Positions 8,361 to 15,405 of a stretch of 64,000 nt of DNA are shown here, piece by piece. A program made the position numbers and the translations under genes. Source of the DNA: Desulfosudis oleivorans Hxd3 (GTDB lineage: Bacteria; Desulfobacterota; Desulfobacteria; Desulfobacterales; Desulfosudaceae); contig NC_009943.1 in assembly GCF_000018405.1 (NCBI RefSeq), positions 747,001 to 811,000 on the forward strand, in the 5' to 3' direction. Position 1 is the stretch's first letter; every line of letters starts with the position of its first letter. Below the pieces are notes generated by a model, which made no database searches, had not been told where the DNA came from, and saw nothing but the letters and a program-made list of their open reading frames with translations.

Positions 8361-9506
8361 ATGGCAATATTGATAAGGTGTATAGCCTGCAAGACAGAGA
8401 CAAAATTGACGGCAAAGAAGTGTCCTGGGTGTGGCGCGGCCTTCCCTGTCCGGAATAAAACCTATAAAGTCACAGTCAAACATGGCGGCAAAAAGAAAAC
8501 CAAACTGGTGGATAACCTGGACCTTGCCCGTGAAATTGAAACCAAACTCAAACATGATATTACACGAGGCACATTCCACCTGCAAACACAAAAACAGGCA
8601 CCGACCCTTGATGCGTTTTGGGATAAAGACTACTTGCCCTGGATACGGTCAAATAAAAAAAGCTGGTATGAGGATGCCATTAACTATCAAACCCACCTGG
8701 CCCCGAAACTCGGTCAGAAGCGACTGGATGCCATAACACAGCTTGACATTGAACGGCTGTTGTCTGGTTTGCGTAAAGGCACAAGCAAGCGCGGCAAGCC
8801 ATACGCGGCGGCCACCATCAAACATCAAATCGTTTTGTTGACCAGAATGTTTAATGTGGCGGCCAGATGGGGGAAATACACTGGCCCGAATCCCTGCAAG
8901 CTGATTGCAAAACCCCGGCTGAACAACCAGAAAACCGGCTTTCTGACCGATGATGAATTGACCCGTTTGCTTGATGTTCTGGAACAGTGGCCTGACCGGA
9001 TGTCGGCGGGGTTTATTGCCTTCCTGCTTCACACCGGATTAAGGCGCGGCGAACTGTTCCGGCTGACCTGGCAGGATGTCAATATGGATCGGCAAACCCT
9101 GACCGTTAGAGACCCCAAAGGCGGCAGGGATACGGTCTTGCCGTTATCTGAAAAAGCCATTGATGCCCTGAACAGCCTGCCACGGGAACATGAGACGCCA
9201 TTTGTTTTTTATGGCAGAAACGGCGCACAAAGAGCCGATTTCCGGCACCCCTGGTATAGAATCAAGCAGGCGGCGGCCCTGCCTGAAGGCTTCCGGCTCC
9301 ACGATCTGCGGCACCACTTTGCAAGCGCCCTGGTGTCTGCTGGTACGAACCTTTACACCGTTCAGGCCTTGCTGACCCATAAAAGCGCGGCCATGACGCA
9401 ACGGTATGCCCACTTAAGCGATCAAGCCTTAAGGGATGCGGTGAAACTGTCGGATGACCTGTCAAAGAAGGCCACAAGCGACACAAAGGCGATGAAACGT
9501 GGATAA
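8361..9506 (+). CDS. int: Tyrosine-type integrase with N-terminal zinc ribbon
   Basis: Site-specific recombinase of the element. An upstream open frame exists to 8202, but the ATG at 8361 has GGAAAGG in front and starts a clean domain, giving 381 residues. Order: zinc ribbon (C7-x2-C10-x10-C21-x2-C24), an arm-binding domain (KTYKVTVKHGGKK), a SAM-like core-binding domain, then the catalytic domain with R228 (HTGLRRGE), H314 and R317 (HDLRHHFAS), H340 (LLTHKS) and nucleophile Y349 (RYAHL). All catalytic residues are present, so it is probably active. It lies 157 bases from the tRNA fragment, the standard place for a tRNA-targeting integrase, and overlaps the next gene by 8 bases. Confidence 0.95.
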   Translation: MAILIRCIACKTETKLTAKKCPGCGAAFPVRNKTYKVTVKHGGKKKTKLVDNLDLAREIETKLKHDITRGTFHLQTQKQAPTLDAFWDKDYLPWIRSNKKSWYEDAINYQTHLAPKLGQKRLDAITQLDIERLLSGLRKGTSKRGKPYAAATIKHQIVLLTRMFNVAARWGKYTGPNPCKLIAKPRLNNQKTGFLTDDELTRLLDVLEQWPDRMSAGFIAFLLHTGLRRGELFRLTWQDVNMDRQTLTVRDPKGGRDTVLPLSEKAIDALNSLPREHETPFVFYGRNGAQRADFRHPWYRIKQAAALPEGFRLHDLRHHFASALVSAGTNLYTVQALLTHKSAAMTQRYAHLSDQALRDAVKLSDDLSKKATSDTKAMKRG

Positions 9507-10419
9507 ACTGAACAAACCCTTGAGACTTGTCAAGGTAGGACAATGGTTAGAAGATTTTTTAGACCCTGACGCCAAACCATTTCGGTTCAAAAAGCTGGCG
9601 CAACAGGCAATCAGGGATTACAACCTTAAATTTAAATTATCTGATGATGATATAACCATCCAATATTTTAAGGAAACTCTTGGTAAAGGCAACAGTGACA
9701 ACGAGTCGATTATAAAGAAAATTATTAATAATTATAGTCAGCTCGATACCTCAAGCATTGATAACGCATTCGGCCTGTGGAGTAAGATCGCCGTTAAAAG
9801 ATGCTCGGAGGGACCATTGAGCGTCAGGGGGACGATAGGAAACATCCTTGCATATCTTGAAAAATTAAACAAAGCAAACATCTCTTGGAATCACCCTGAC
9901 GCTGAAGGACCATTACCATTCTTATGCTTCTTTGATCCATCACAACCACCGGGACGTGAAGCTGGTGTGATCATACCGGAGATTCCGCATGCGATTTACA
10001 AGGTAAACCGAGGATTAAATATCCTTCTGCCGCAAGAAGGCCTGTTCAGTAAGGCCCTGGAATTAAACAACGAAGGGTTATTGTTGCGACACACCGTAAT
10101 AAACCCCGATACAAAGGAGACTAAAATAGAATCGGACCTAGATTTTCTTTACCCCCGTGGATTGAGCCCTAATTCTGTTTTTAGGTTTGGAGAAGTCACA
10201 AGAAACAACGCTTTAATGGGAGATATTGAAGAAAGATTCCCCTCAATCTTCCCTTGGGGTCCTGTTGCCGCCAGGTATTTTATAGATTTTTTATTGAAGG
10301 GCGGCCAATCCCGTTTCCTCCCATGTGAACACTGCGGACGTTTTACTTTTATCAAACGTAAAGGCAAGCGGTTTTGCTCTGATAGTTGCCGCGTCCGGTC
10401 AAGCAAACAAAATCTCTGA
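9499..10419 (+). CDS. Element-borne protein with C-terminal CGNR-like zinc finger
   Basis: 306 residues, GTG start overlapping the integrase stop, so translated from the same message. The C-terminus carries CEHCGRF...KGKRFCSDSCRVRSSKQ, a treble-clef-like zinc finger similar to the CGNR finger that closes ABATE-type proteins. The N-terminal 270 residues are Lys, Asn and Ile rich and I do not recognise them. The base composition is clearly more AT-rich than the flanking chromosome, which fits acquired DNA. Nucleic-acid binding is likely from the finger; a regulatory role beside the integrase is a guess. Confidence 0.8.
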   Translation: MDKLNKPLRLVKVGQWLEDFLDPDAKPFRFKKLAQQAIRDYNLKFKLSDDDITIQYFKETLGKGNSDNESIIKKIINNYSQLDTSSIDNAFGLWSKIAVKRCSEGPLSVRGTIGNILAYLEKLNKANISWNHPDAEGPLPFLCFFDPSQPPGREAGVIIPEIPHAIYKVNRGLNILLPQEGLFSKALELNNEGLLLRHTVINPDTKETKIESDLDFLYPRGLSPNSVFRFGEVTRNNALMGDIEERFPSIFPWGPVAARYFIDFLLKGGQSRFLPCEHCGRFTFIKRKGKRFCSDSCRVRSSKQNL

Positions 10420-10636
10420 TTTATTATGTATTTTTCAAACACTCCCCCTTTTCCGATAAATCACAATTATATAAATATTTGTTTTTAAATATTATTACGC
10501 TTATTTTTAAATAATAGGCAAATAACCGTAATAATTGAATAATCTGCATTTTTTGCTTGTGCTGTCCATTTTCAGGGGATATGTTCCAGTCAAGGATAAA
10601 GTAATTTTTAATTAACCCGACTTGAAAGGAATTAGC
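10420..10636. other. AT-rich spacer ahead of the excisionase-like gene
   Basis: About 200 bases, very AT-rich in 10460-10560, with short inverted stretches such as AAATATTTG...TTTTTAAATA. No gene was seen. Such AT-rich DNA could hold a promoter or a DNA-unwinding region; nothing in it is decisive. Confidence 0.4.
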
Positions 10637-10852
10637 ATGAAGATGTTACCGGCGAAAAAGGCGATTGACAGTGGCGCGGTTCCCTATGCCTTGAACACTC
10701 TTTACAAATGGCATTCGATGAAACAGCACCCGGCCATGGTTTTCAAGGTCAACGGCACTCTTATGGTGGACCTTGATGAATACGAAAACATGGCGATCCG
10801 GGCGCGGGATGCTCACGTTAAAAACGCTGAAAGGATGGCCACCATTGACTGA
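10637..10852 (+). CDS. Excisionase/AlpA-like small DNA-binding protein
   Basis: 71 residues. The frame could start at a TTG at 10622, but the ATG at 10637 follows AAAGGA at a good distance. The layout (AIDSGAVPYALNTLYKWHS, then VFKVNGTLMVDLDEYENM) is that of small MerR-fold excisionases and AlpA-type regulators: a helix-turn-helix with a tryptophan after the recognition helix, then a beta-wing and a conserved hydrophobic-Asp stretch. In small integrative elements such proteins set the direction of recombination or switch on integrase genes. Function is inferred from the fold pattern and its place in an element with an integrase. Confidence 0.7.
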   Translation: MKMLPAKKAIDSGAVPYALNTLYKWHSMKQHPAMVFKVNGTLMVDLDEYENMAIRARDAHVKNAERMATID

Positions 10853-11162
10853 AAGAACGCTATTGACCCCCGGCCAGGCGGCCAGAAAGTTTTGCCTTGC
10901 CTGTGTGGGTAGTGCTTCCGATGTGCGGCAATGCGGTGGGGATGAATTAACCGGCGGCGGTTCATGTCCACTTTTCCCCCATCGCAGGGGTAAAGGCCGG
11001 CCATCGGTGAAAACGATCCGGCAGGAGTGTATGGCCTGCATGTGCAATAGTCCGAAACTTGTCCGCGAATGTGGGAACATGGCTTGTAGCCTTTGGCCGT
11101 TCCGCATGGCGAAAAACCCGAACATGGTCCGGCGCAAAAACATGGTTGAACAGGGGGGCTAG
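10845..11162 (+). CDS. Cysteine-rich protein with two tandem metal-binding modules
   Basis: About 105 residues from a TTG at 10845 that overlaps the stop of the previous gene and has AAAGG in front; an in-frame ATG at 10809 is an alternative. Two copies of a module are visible: CLACVGSASDVRQC...CPLFPHRRG and CMACMCNSPKLVREC...CSLWPFRMAKNP. Each reads C-x2-C, a VRxC or VREC step, then C-x-L-x-P-x-R, so each can hold a metal with four cysteines. I recall similar Cys-rich proteins in phages and islands of this bacterial group but know no function. Confidence 0.7.
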   Translation: MTERTLLTPGQAARKFCLACVGSASDVRQCGGDELTGGGSCPLFPHRRGKGRPSVKTIRQECMACMCNSPKLVRECGNMACSLWPFRMAKNPNMVRRKNMVEQGG

Positions 11163-11230
11163 AAGGGGTTTTTTGCTTCCAAGATGAACGATCCGAACGC
11201 AAGGCAAGGAGAAGTATAGCCTGAAAAAAC

Positions 11231-11264
11231 GAAAGGCCATTTCCGGGCGGGAAAACGGCCTTTC
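11231..11264. other. Long hairpin in front of the Rep-like gene
   Basis: The outer stem GAAAGGCC (11231-11238) pairs with GGCCTTTC (11257-11264), and the inner TTTCC pairs with GGAAA. The ribosome binding site of the next gene follows at once. On the minus strand the hairpin is followed by GTTTTTTC, so it could terminate leftward transcription; on the plus strand it has no U-run and may act as an attenuator. Confidence 0.6.
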
Positions 11265-11278
11265 AAAAAGGATAAGTT

Positions 11279-11809
11279 ATGAAGGATAATATATCAATCC
11301 GGCCTAAAGGTCAAGGCAGGTATCCAAAGCCGTTTGACTATCGGCCACGGCCTGGGGGTTTTTATTGGGAAAGGATGCTTTACCAGAGTCCGGCTTATTG
11401 CTCACTTACCGCAACCGGCCATATGGTTTTGACGGCCTTGCTTGATGCTCGAATATTCAATAACGTCAAAATTAACGGCAAGAAAGAAAGGATTCTGGTA
11501 AATGGAGACAGCCTGACCTTGCCATATAAGAAACTTATGGATGTTTATTTTATGAATATGGCGGGCATTACACGGGGCATTGACGACGTTCTGGCAAAGG
11601 GGCTTGCAAAACTAGTGCATCAGGGCGGCGGCGGCAAACACGATCAAAGCGTCTTTGCCCTGGCCGAAGATTATTTGAGGTGGACCCCTGGCGTGGTCTT
11701 CTACAAACGGCCCAAAGTGATAAGGCGTGGTTTCCAAGACCCGGCGAACCAGCGCCATAGGAAAAATTCACGCTCACAAAATGATAGACTTATACGCATT
11801 GCAAAATGA
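11279..11809 (+). CDS. Winged-helix, replication-initiator-like protein
   Basis: 176 residues, ATG after AAAAGGA. Residues 45-125 (SLTATGHMVLTALLDAR, SLTLPYKKLMD, ITRGIDDVLAKGLAKLVHQ, SVFALAEDYLRW) follow the pattern of plasmid and phage replication proteins with a winged helix that chooses one of several repeats to bind. The C-terminus is short and basic. Repeats with the core ACAAAATGATAGACT begin inside its last codons and continue beyond the stop, the typical place for binding sites of such a protein. No primase or helicase domain is seen, so it would need host enzymes. The call is from pattern only. Confidence 0.55.
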   Translation: MKDNISIRPKGQGRYPKPFDYRPRPGGFYWERMLYQSPAYCSLTATGHMVLTALLDARIFNNVKINGKKERILVNGDSLTLPYKKLMDVYFMNMAGITRGIDDVLAKGLAKLVHQGGGGKHDQSVFALAEDYLRWTPGVVFYKRPKVIRRGFQDPANQRHRKNSRSQNDRLIRIAK

Positions 11810-11849
11810 TAGACTAAAAAAACCGGATACGCTCACAAAACGATAGACT
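11776..11849 (+). repeat. Iteron-like repeats, three copies
   Basis: Copies at 11776-11790 (ACAAAATGATAGACT), 11801-11815 (GCAAAATGATAGACT) and 11835-11849 (ACAAAACGATAGACT), starts 25 and 34 bases apart. The first overlaps the end of the Rep-like gene. The first and third are preceded by CGCTC. Confidence 0.75.
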
Positions 11850-12079
11850 ATAAATTTTCCCGTATTCGTGCAAACGTAACACCGGCAAGCCTTGGAACAA
11901 ACAAACGCCCCATAGCCATTTTAGGCTTTAGTCTAACAAAACATAATGCACTTACATGATATACCATGCTTCTGGGCAATCTTGTTTTGCTTTCGGCTTT
12001 GCGCTTTTGGGCGGGTGGCGCTTCCAAGAAACACAAAAAAGAGGATTCGGCGCGGTGCGGCCCGGAACCCGGACCAGTG

Positions 12080-12143
12080 GCCCGGGAAAGAGTCTTTTCC
12101 CACTATAAAGAAACCCAGTGGTTTTCCGGCACTATAAAAAAGG
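12080..12143 (+). repeat. Direct-repeat cluster A (CACTATAAA units)
   Basis: A GGGAAA...TTTCCC inverted repeat (12084-12101) is followed by CACTATAAAGAAACCCAGTG and then GGTTTTCCGGCACTATAAAA. The whole block is repeated, slightly changed, at 13719-13783. The 11810-12270 gap holds this cluster and the iteron-like copies; I see no convincing gene in it. Confidence 0.75.
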
Positions 12144-12270
12144 GTCAAAAATCTGGGCAAGCCGGATTAGAGAGCGTATGATTATTTTAAACCTGCAAAG
12201 CTAATCACAGCCAGCCACTATCACCGCTTGATCAAGGACCCGACGTTCAACAATGAAGAGGAGGTAGCCA

Positions 12271-12426
12271 ATGCCATCCGAACATCGTCCGACGGAGAAG
12301 GAGCAGAAGAAGCCCTTCACTGCCATAAGAATGAGAATACAGTTTCTGGGCAACGAGGGAAGACACCTCCAGGATACCGAACTGAACCTAAAAGGAGCGA
12401 AGTTTTACGTCAGGGAAAAACGGTAG
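12271..12426 (+). CDS. Small basic protein, 51 residues
   Basis: A short frame opening MPSEHRPTEKEQKKPFTAIR and ending FYVREKR. It is supported by an excellent ribosome binding site, GAGGAGG at 12258-12264, 6 bases before the ATG. The product is highly charged, strongly basic at both ends and without cysteine. A longer open frame overlaps in another phase (12228-12464) but has only a TTG start and no such site. I do not recognise the family. Size and position between iteron-like clusters suggest an element-specific regulator, without proof. Confidence 0.6.
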   Translation: MPSEHRPTEKEQKKPFTAIRMRIQFLGNEGRHLQDTELNLKGAKFYVREKR

Positions 12427-12460
12427 ACCGTGACGCCTATCTTGCCACCCCGAAAGGCCA

Positions 12461-13621
12461 TTAGAATTTGCGCAACTCGTCCAAAAATCGGTCCATGGCA
12501 GATGATAGCGCGAACTCTATCTCCAAAACCTCAACTTCATAATCTAAAGCTTTCACTTCGTATTGTCCTTTCGCCAATTCTATCTTTGGTAACCTTATAC
12601 AATGGTTAATCTCTTCGCCCGGTTCAGTTATTATATCGGTCTCATAAACTCCTGAACCAACAATAGAACTCCGCCCTTTAATCCTTACATTAATTGAACA
12701 TTGAAATCTATTAACCGTTCGGGAACTATTGTTTTCAATCTTTATCCATAAAGGGTACCCCTTCCCACATTCATCAGCATAAGACACATACGCTTTTATA
12801 TTTTTTCTTGATACATATTCATGTTGATATACATATATTAAAAAACATATGAACAAGGAAACTATTGCAGTGATTATAAATCCAATTATTTTAAAAGCAC
12901 GCTGCAGCGCTGATTTTTTTTCTATTTGCGGTGTTTCTTGGGTCAAAGTAGAGTCCGATACCTTTTTTTGCTCACCCCCCTTTTTTCCCATTCTGAGTTT
13001 TGCATAATTAATCGCATCTTCAAGTGTTGTATATTTGTGCGGGCCGAAATAATAATGAGTACCGTCATAAATAATTCCATAATAGGCTTTTAACTCATCA
13101 TTTGTCTGGGGATTGGGGGGATTGGACCCCATGACTTTATCTGCTTGATAGCGGGACTGCGATGTTGAATAATCGTCAGTTGAGCTACTAGCTGCCTGGC
13201 CGACTATCGGTATAATCGGTTCGCTGTTCGTTTCAATCAGGATTTCACCGGCAAGTGGGTCGGGACCATATTTATTATTACCAGAAGTGCCACGAAGAAA
13301 CCCATTTTCGATAAGCATCCAAACCGGTCCAATAACCGGGATGAAATTGACAAAAATCCACAAGCCAGATTTGTTCCGATCCTGCCAACGCTTAACCGAT
13401 AAGGCCCAAGCTGGCCAACCGATAAATATTAGGCTAATAAGAAGAATGACGAGCCCACCACTCTCGTCGCTACTTCTGTAGGTTAAAGCGATATCCAAAA
13501 CCACTCCCACCATACCCCCAAGGCACAGAAGAGGAAAACAGTATATCCACCACTGTTTTCTAGTGATCCGGCCTTTAAATGAAAAAAAGAAGCCGAGCCA
13601 ATAATTTTGAGGTGTGCCCAT
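12461..13621 (-). CDS. DUF805 membrane protein with extra C-terminal domains
   Basis: 386 residues. The first 120 are a DUF805 domain: GRITRKQWW, several membrane spans, RWQDRNKSGLW, IPVIGPVW and the closing NKYGPDP. Then come a Ser/Gln-rich linker, a soluble segment (YYGIIYDGTHYYFGP...YTTLEDAINYAKLR), a single membrane span near 240-265 and an extracytoplasmic-looking beta-rich C-terminus. DUF805 proteins normally stop after the first domain, so the rest is unusual. It starts after TGGAGGGG, with a TTGAGC-N16-TATAAA promoter upstream. AT-rich, flanked by near-identical repeat blocks, so probably a cargo gene of the element. Function unknown. Confidence 0.75.
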   Translation of the reverse strand: MGTPQNYWLGFFFSFKGRITRKQWWIYCFPLLCLGGMVGVVLDIALTYRSSDESGGLVILLISLIFIGWPAWALSVKRWQDRNKSGLWIFVNFIPVIGPVWMLIENGFLRGTSGNNKYGPDPLAGEILIETNSEPIIPIVGQAASSSTDDYSTSQSRYQADKVMGSNPPNPQTNDELKAYYGIIYDGTHYYFGPHKYTTLEDAINYAKLRMGKKGGEQKKVSDSTLTQETPQIEKKSALQRAFKIIGFIITAIVSLFICFLIYVYQHEYVSRKNIKAYVSYADECGKGYPLWIKIENNSSRTVNRFQCSINVRIKGRSSIVGSGVYETDIITEPGEEINHCIRLPKIELAKGQYEVKALDYEVEVLEIEFALSSAMDRFLDELRKF

Positions 13622-13639
13622 TTCCCCTCCAGAGGGTAT

Positions 13640-13667
13640 TTTATATTCTTGGAAGAGTTCTGCTCAA
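13640..13667 (-). promoter_or_regulatory. Probable promoter of the DUF805 gene
   Basis: On the minus strand TTGAGC (13667-13662) and TATAAA (13645-13640) are 16 bases apart, ending 18 bases before the ATG. Confidence 0.5.
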
Positions 13668-13721
13668 AACTTACGCTATTCTTCTGGGGAGTCAATAAAA
13701 ATTAGTGCGGTTGTCAAAACC

Positions 13722-13836
13722 GGGAAAAAGAGTTTTTCCCCACTATAAAAAAGCCCAGTAGTTTTCCGGCACTATAAAAAAGGCCGGTAGTTTTCTGACA
13801 CTATAAAAAAGAATTTTCCGTATCCTATAAAAAAGC
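13722..13836 (+). repeat. Direct-repeat cluster B (ACTATAAAAAAG units)
   Basis: A perfect inverted repeat, GGGAAAAA-GAG-TTTTTCCC (13722-13740), is followed by ACTATAAAAAAG at 13742, 13771 and 13800 (29-base period) and a variant CCTATAAAAAAG at 13824. Units also share GTTTTCCGGC or GTTTTCTGAC. The regular phasing suggests protein-binding iterons rather than drift. The 13622-14007 gap contains this array and no convincing gene. Confidence 0.8.
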
Positions 13837-14007
13837 GTCAACCTGAGCAGTAAATACCCTTCGCGTAGCCGTGGTAACCGTACTGATAACTTCACACCGG
13901 GAACCCGATTTTTAACGAGGCAACTTCCTCGCAAGGAGTCCCGGATAGTTTCTCTAAAAACGATAGCTGAGAGGGGTCTTTTGATTCTCAAATCGACGAT
14001 CTTCACT

Positions 14008-14418
14008 TTACCTATAGGCATCATGTAAACCCAGCTCTTCGGGATGGCCGTATTTTTCATTATATTCGTCTATGTAGTTTTCTTGTTTACCCCGTGCATC
14101 TTTAAAAAAATTAGCCTGCCAACAGTTATGATCAGTACCATATTTTGTCTCGTCTGCTGAACTAAAAGGCACAACTTTAACAGTACCAATAGACAACTCG
14201 GTGCTTGTGCCCACCAAATTTTCAAAATACCAGCCTTCATTTCTCATTACTTTCATTATATCTGTGAACACATAATGCGGGAACTTTGACTCAAAGGTGA
14301 GCTTGAAAAACAGCTTCTTGAAAAAGTTCTTAGAATATAAAAGATAAATATAAACGTAATGGTTATTACCATTTTCAATGTCAACAAATGTAAATTTTTT
14401 CAATTCTCCTATATTCAT
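14008..14418 (-). CDS. Hypothetical protein in a two-gene cargo operon
   Basis: 136 residues with no recognised domain, strong start signal AAAGGAGGAGTT before the ATG. Aromatic residues are frequent (Tyr and Phe in the first 60 residues) and the product looks soluble, ending EYNEKYGHPEELGLHDAYR. It follows the small membrane protein gene after only 10 bases, so the two are coexpressed and may act together. AT-rich like the rest of the cargo block. No function can be proposed from sequence alone. Confidence 0.7.
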   Translation of the reverse strand: MNIGELKKFTFVDIENGNNHYVYIYLLYSKNFFKKLFFKLTFESKFPHYVFTDIMKVMRNEGWYFENLVGTSTELSIGTVKVVPFSSADETKYGTDHNCWQANFFKDARGKQENYIDEYNEKYGHPEELGLHDAYR

Positions 14419-14428
14419 AACTCCTCCT

Positions 14429-14698
14429 TTAATCTGCCAAAATCCAAAATATAAATGTTATTATACCGGCTAAAATATATATCGGAGGAGCGATTATGCT
14501 TGAAAATAGATTTACAACAAACCCGGCAAGGCGGCCCCCGACAGTTGCCTCGTCGTCTAATACTTTGAGTTCAAAAAGACTTAGGTCGGCAATTGATTTG
14601 TTTTTATAAAATATTTTTGTGAAGGCCGCAATGATTGCGTATATCAACCCAACACCTACAAATGATATAAAAAAAACTGTTACTGTACTCATTTCCAT
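14429..14698 (-). CDS. Small membrane protein, 89 residues
   Basis: Two hydrophobic stretches (residues about 5-28 and 57-86) separated by a polar, mostly acidic loop (KNKSIADLSLFELKVLDDEAT), predicting an inner-membrane hairpin. The first ATG (14698) and a second at codon 3 are both possible. The 136-residue gene starts 10 bases after its stop. Unknown family; the pairing of a small membrane protein with a soluble partner is common in accessory operons. Confidence 0.68.
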   Translation of the reverse strand: MEMSTVTVFFISFVGVGLIYAIIAAFTKIFYKNKSIADLSLFELKVLDDEATVGGRLAGFVVNLFSSIIAPPIYILAGIITFIFWILAD

Positions 14699-14725
14699 AG
14701 CCTCTTATTTTTTTGTTTTTTATAC

Positions 14726-14815
14726 CCATAACGCTCCGCATAAGCGGTCGCACTGGAGCGCTACGGAATCAGCATCCGGTGAATGCGATCGTTGCACGAT
14801 CTACATTCGTTAGGC
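14726..14815 (-). other. attC-like site downstream of the zinc-ribbon gene
   Basis: Read on the minus strand it starts 3 bases after the 14819 stop with GCCTAAC, a perfect match to the integron R'' box RYYYAAC, and ends with GTTATGG, one mismatch from the R' box GTTRRRY. The ends are complementary with one bulge, and inner hairpins (GATCGT/ACGATC, CGCTCC/GGAGCG) are present. Length 90 fits attC sites. No integron integrase is in the window, so this could be a captured cassette or a chance palindrome. Confidence 0.4.
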
Positions 14816-14818
14816 AAG

Positions 14819-15394
14819 TTACTCCTCACCGAGAAACTCACCCTCTTCGTTCAGTATATAAGTTGACACCCGGAAGTTTATTCGTGGCCCTGAGTGGTCG
14901 TGAATGATCTGCAAATTTCCGCCGCACTCGTGCTTAAAGTCATACGCAATGTTGCTCTCAGAGTCGAACGTTAGCAGAGCGGTTCTGTCAGACCAGCACT
15001 TTAGGCATCTTGCTTTCGGTTTCCGGCTCTTTGCAATTTCAAGCAACCCGCCAAGCTCGGCTATTTCCTCGTTCAGACATTCAAGTTGATACTGCAATTG
15101 TCTTTTCTCTGACCGATGCCGGAAGTTGGAGAGGAAACCGCAATTCAACTCATCCTGATGATGGCGTGCCTCAAGCCGTTCGCGCTCTTTTGAAACCAGT
15201 TCGTCGTGCAACTCTCCTTGATTCATTCTTTCGATATCGGAATAGCTTGCACAGTCGTAACACCATCCTTTGGCACAGCCAGTCTCGATGGCCCTTCCGT
15301 TCGTGGTTTGATATCGAATCCGAATAGGGCGATACACCTCGTATGTTTCGTAGTCGCAACCAGTGCAGACAATCCTTGCTGAATCAATTGACAT
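14819..15394 (-). CDS. Cysteine-rich (zinc-ribbon) coiled-coil protein
   Basis: 191 residues from the ATG at 15394; a TTG five codons upstream overlaps the stop of the preceding gene and is an alternative start. Two Cys pairs near the N-terminus (CTGC, then CAKGWCYDC) and a further set later (CLKCW...HECGG) suggest two zinc ribbons. They flank a charged helical region (about 60-120) that could form a coiled coil. No enzyme motif is seen. It sits in the minus-strand cargo block, with an attC-like palindrome just after its stop. Family not recognised. Confidence 0.65.
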   Translation of the reverse strand: MSIDSARIVCTGCDYETYEVYRPIRIRYQTTNGRAIETGCAKGWCYDCASYSDIERMNQGELHDELVSKERERLEARHHQDELNCGFLSNFRHRSEKRQLQYQLECLNEEIAELGGLLEIAKSRKPKARCLKCWSDRTALLTFDSESNIAYDFKHECGGNLQIIHDHSGPRINFRVSTYILNEEGEFLGEE

Positions 15395-15405
15395 GGCGGT
15401 CTCTC

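Noticed and set aside
12228-12464. 78-codon plus-strand frame overlapping the small 51-residue gene
   Set aside because: Starts at a TTG without a ribosome site, while the overlapping frame at 12271 has GAGGAGG at the right distance.
11776-13836. CRISPR array
   Set aside because: Repeats are few, vary in sequence, have spacers of uneven length and lack cas genes; they fit protein-binding iterons better.
13743-14060. 105-codon minus-strand frame
   Set aside because: It runs through the ACTATAAAAAAG repeat array and into the 136-residue gene; composition reflects the repeats and no start signal is present.
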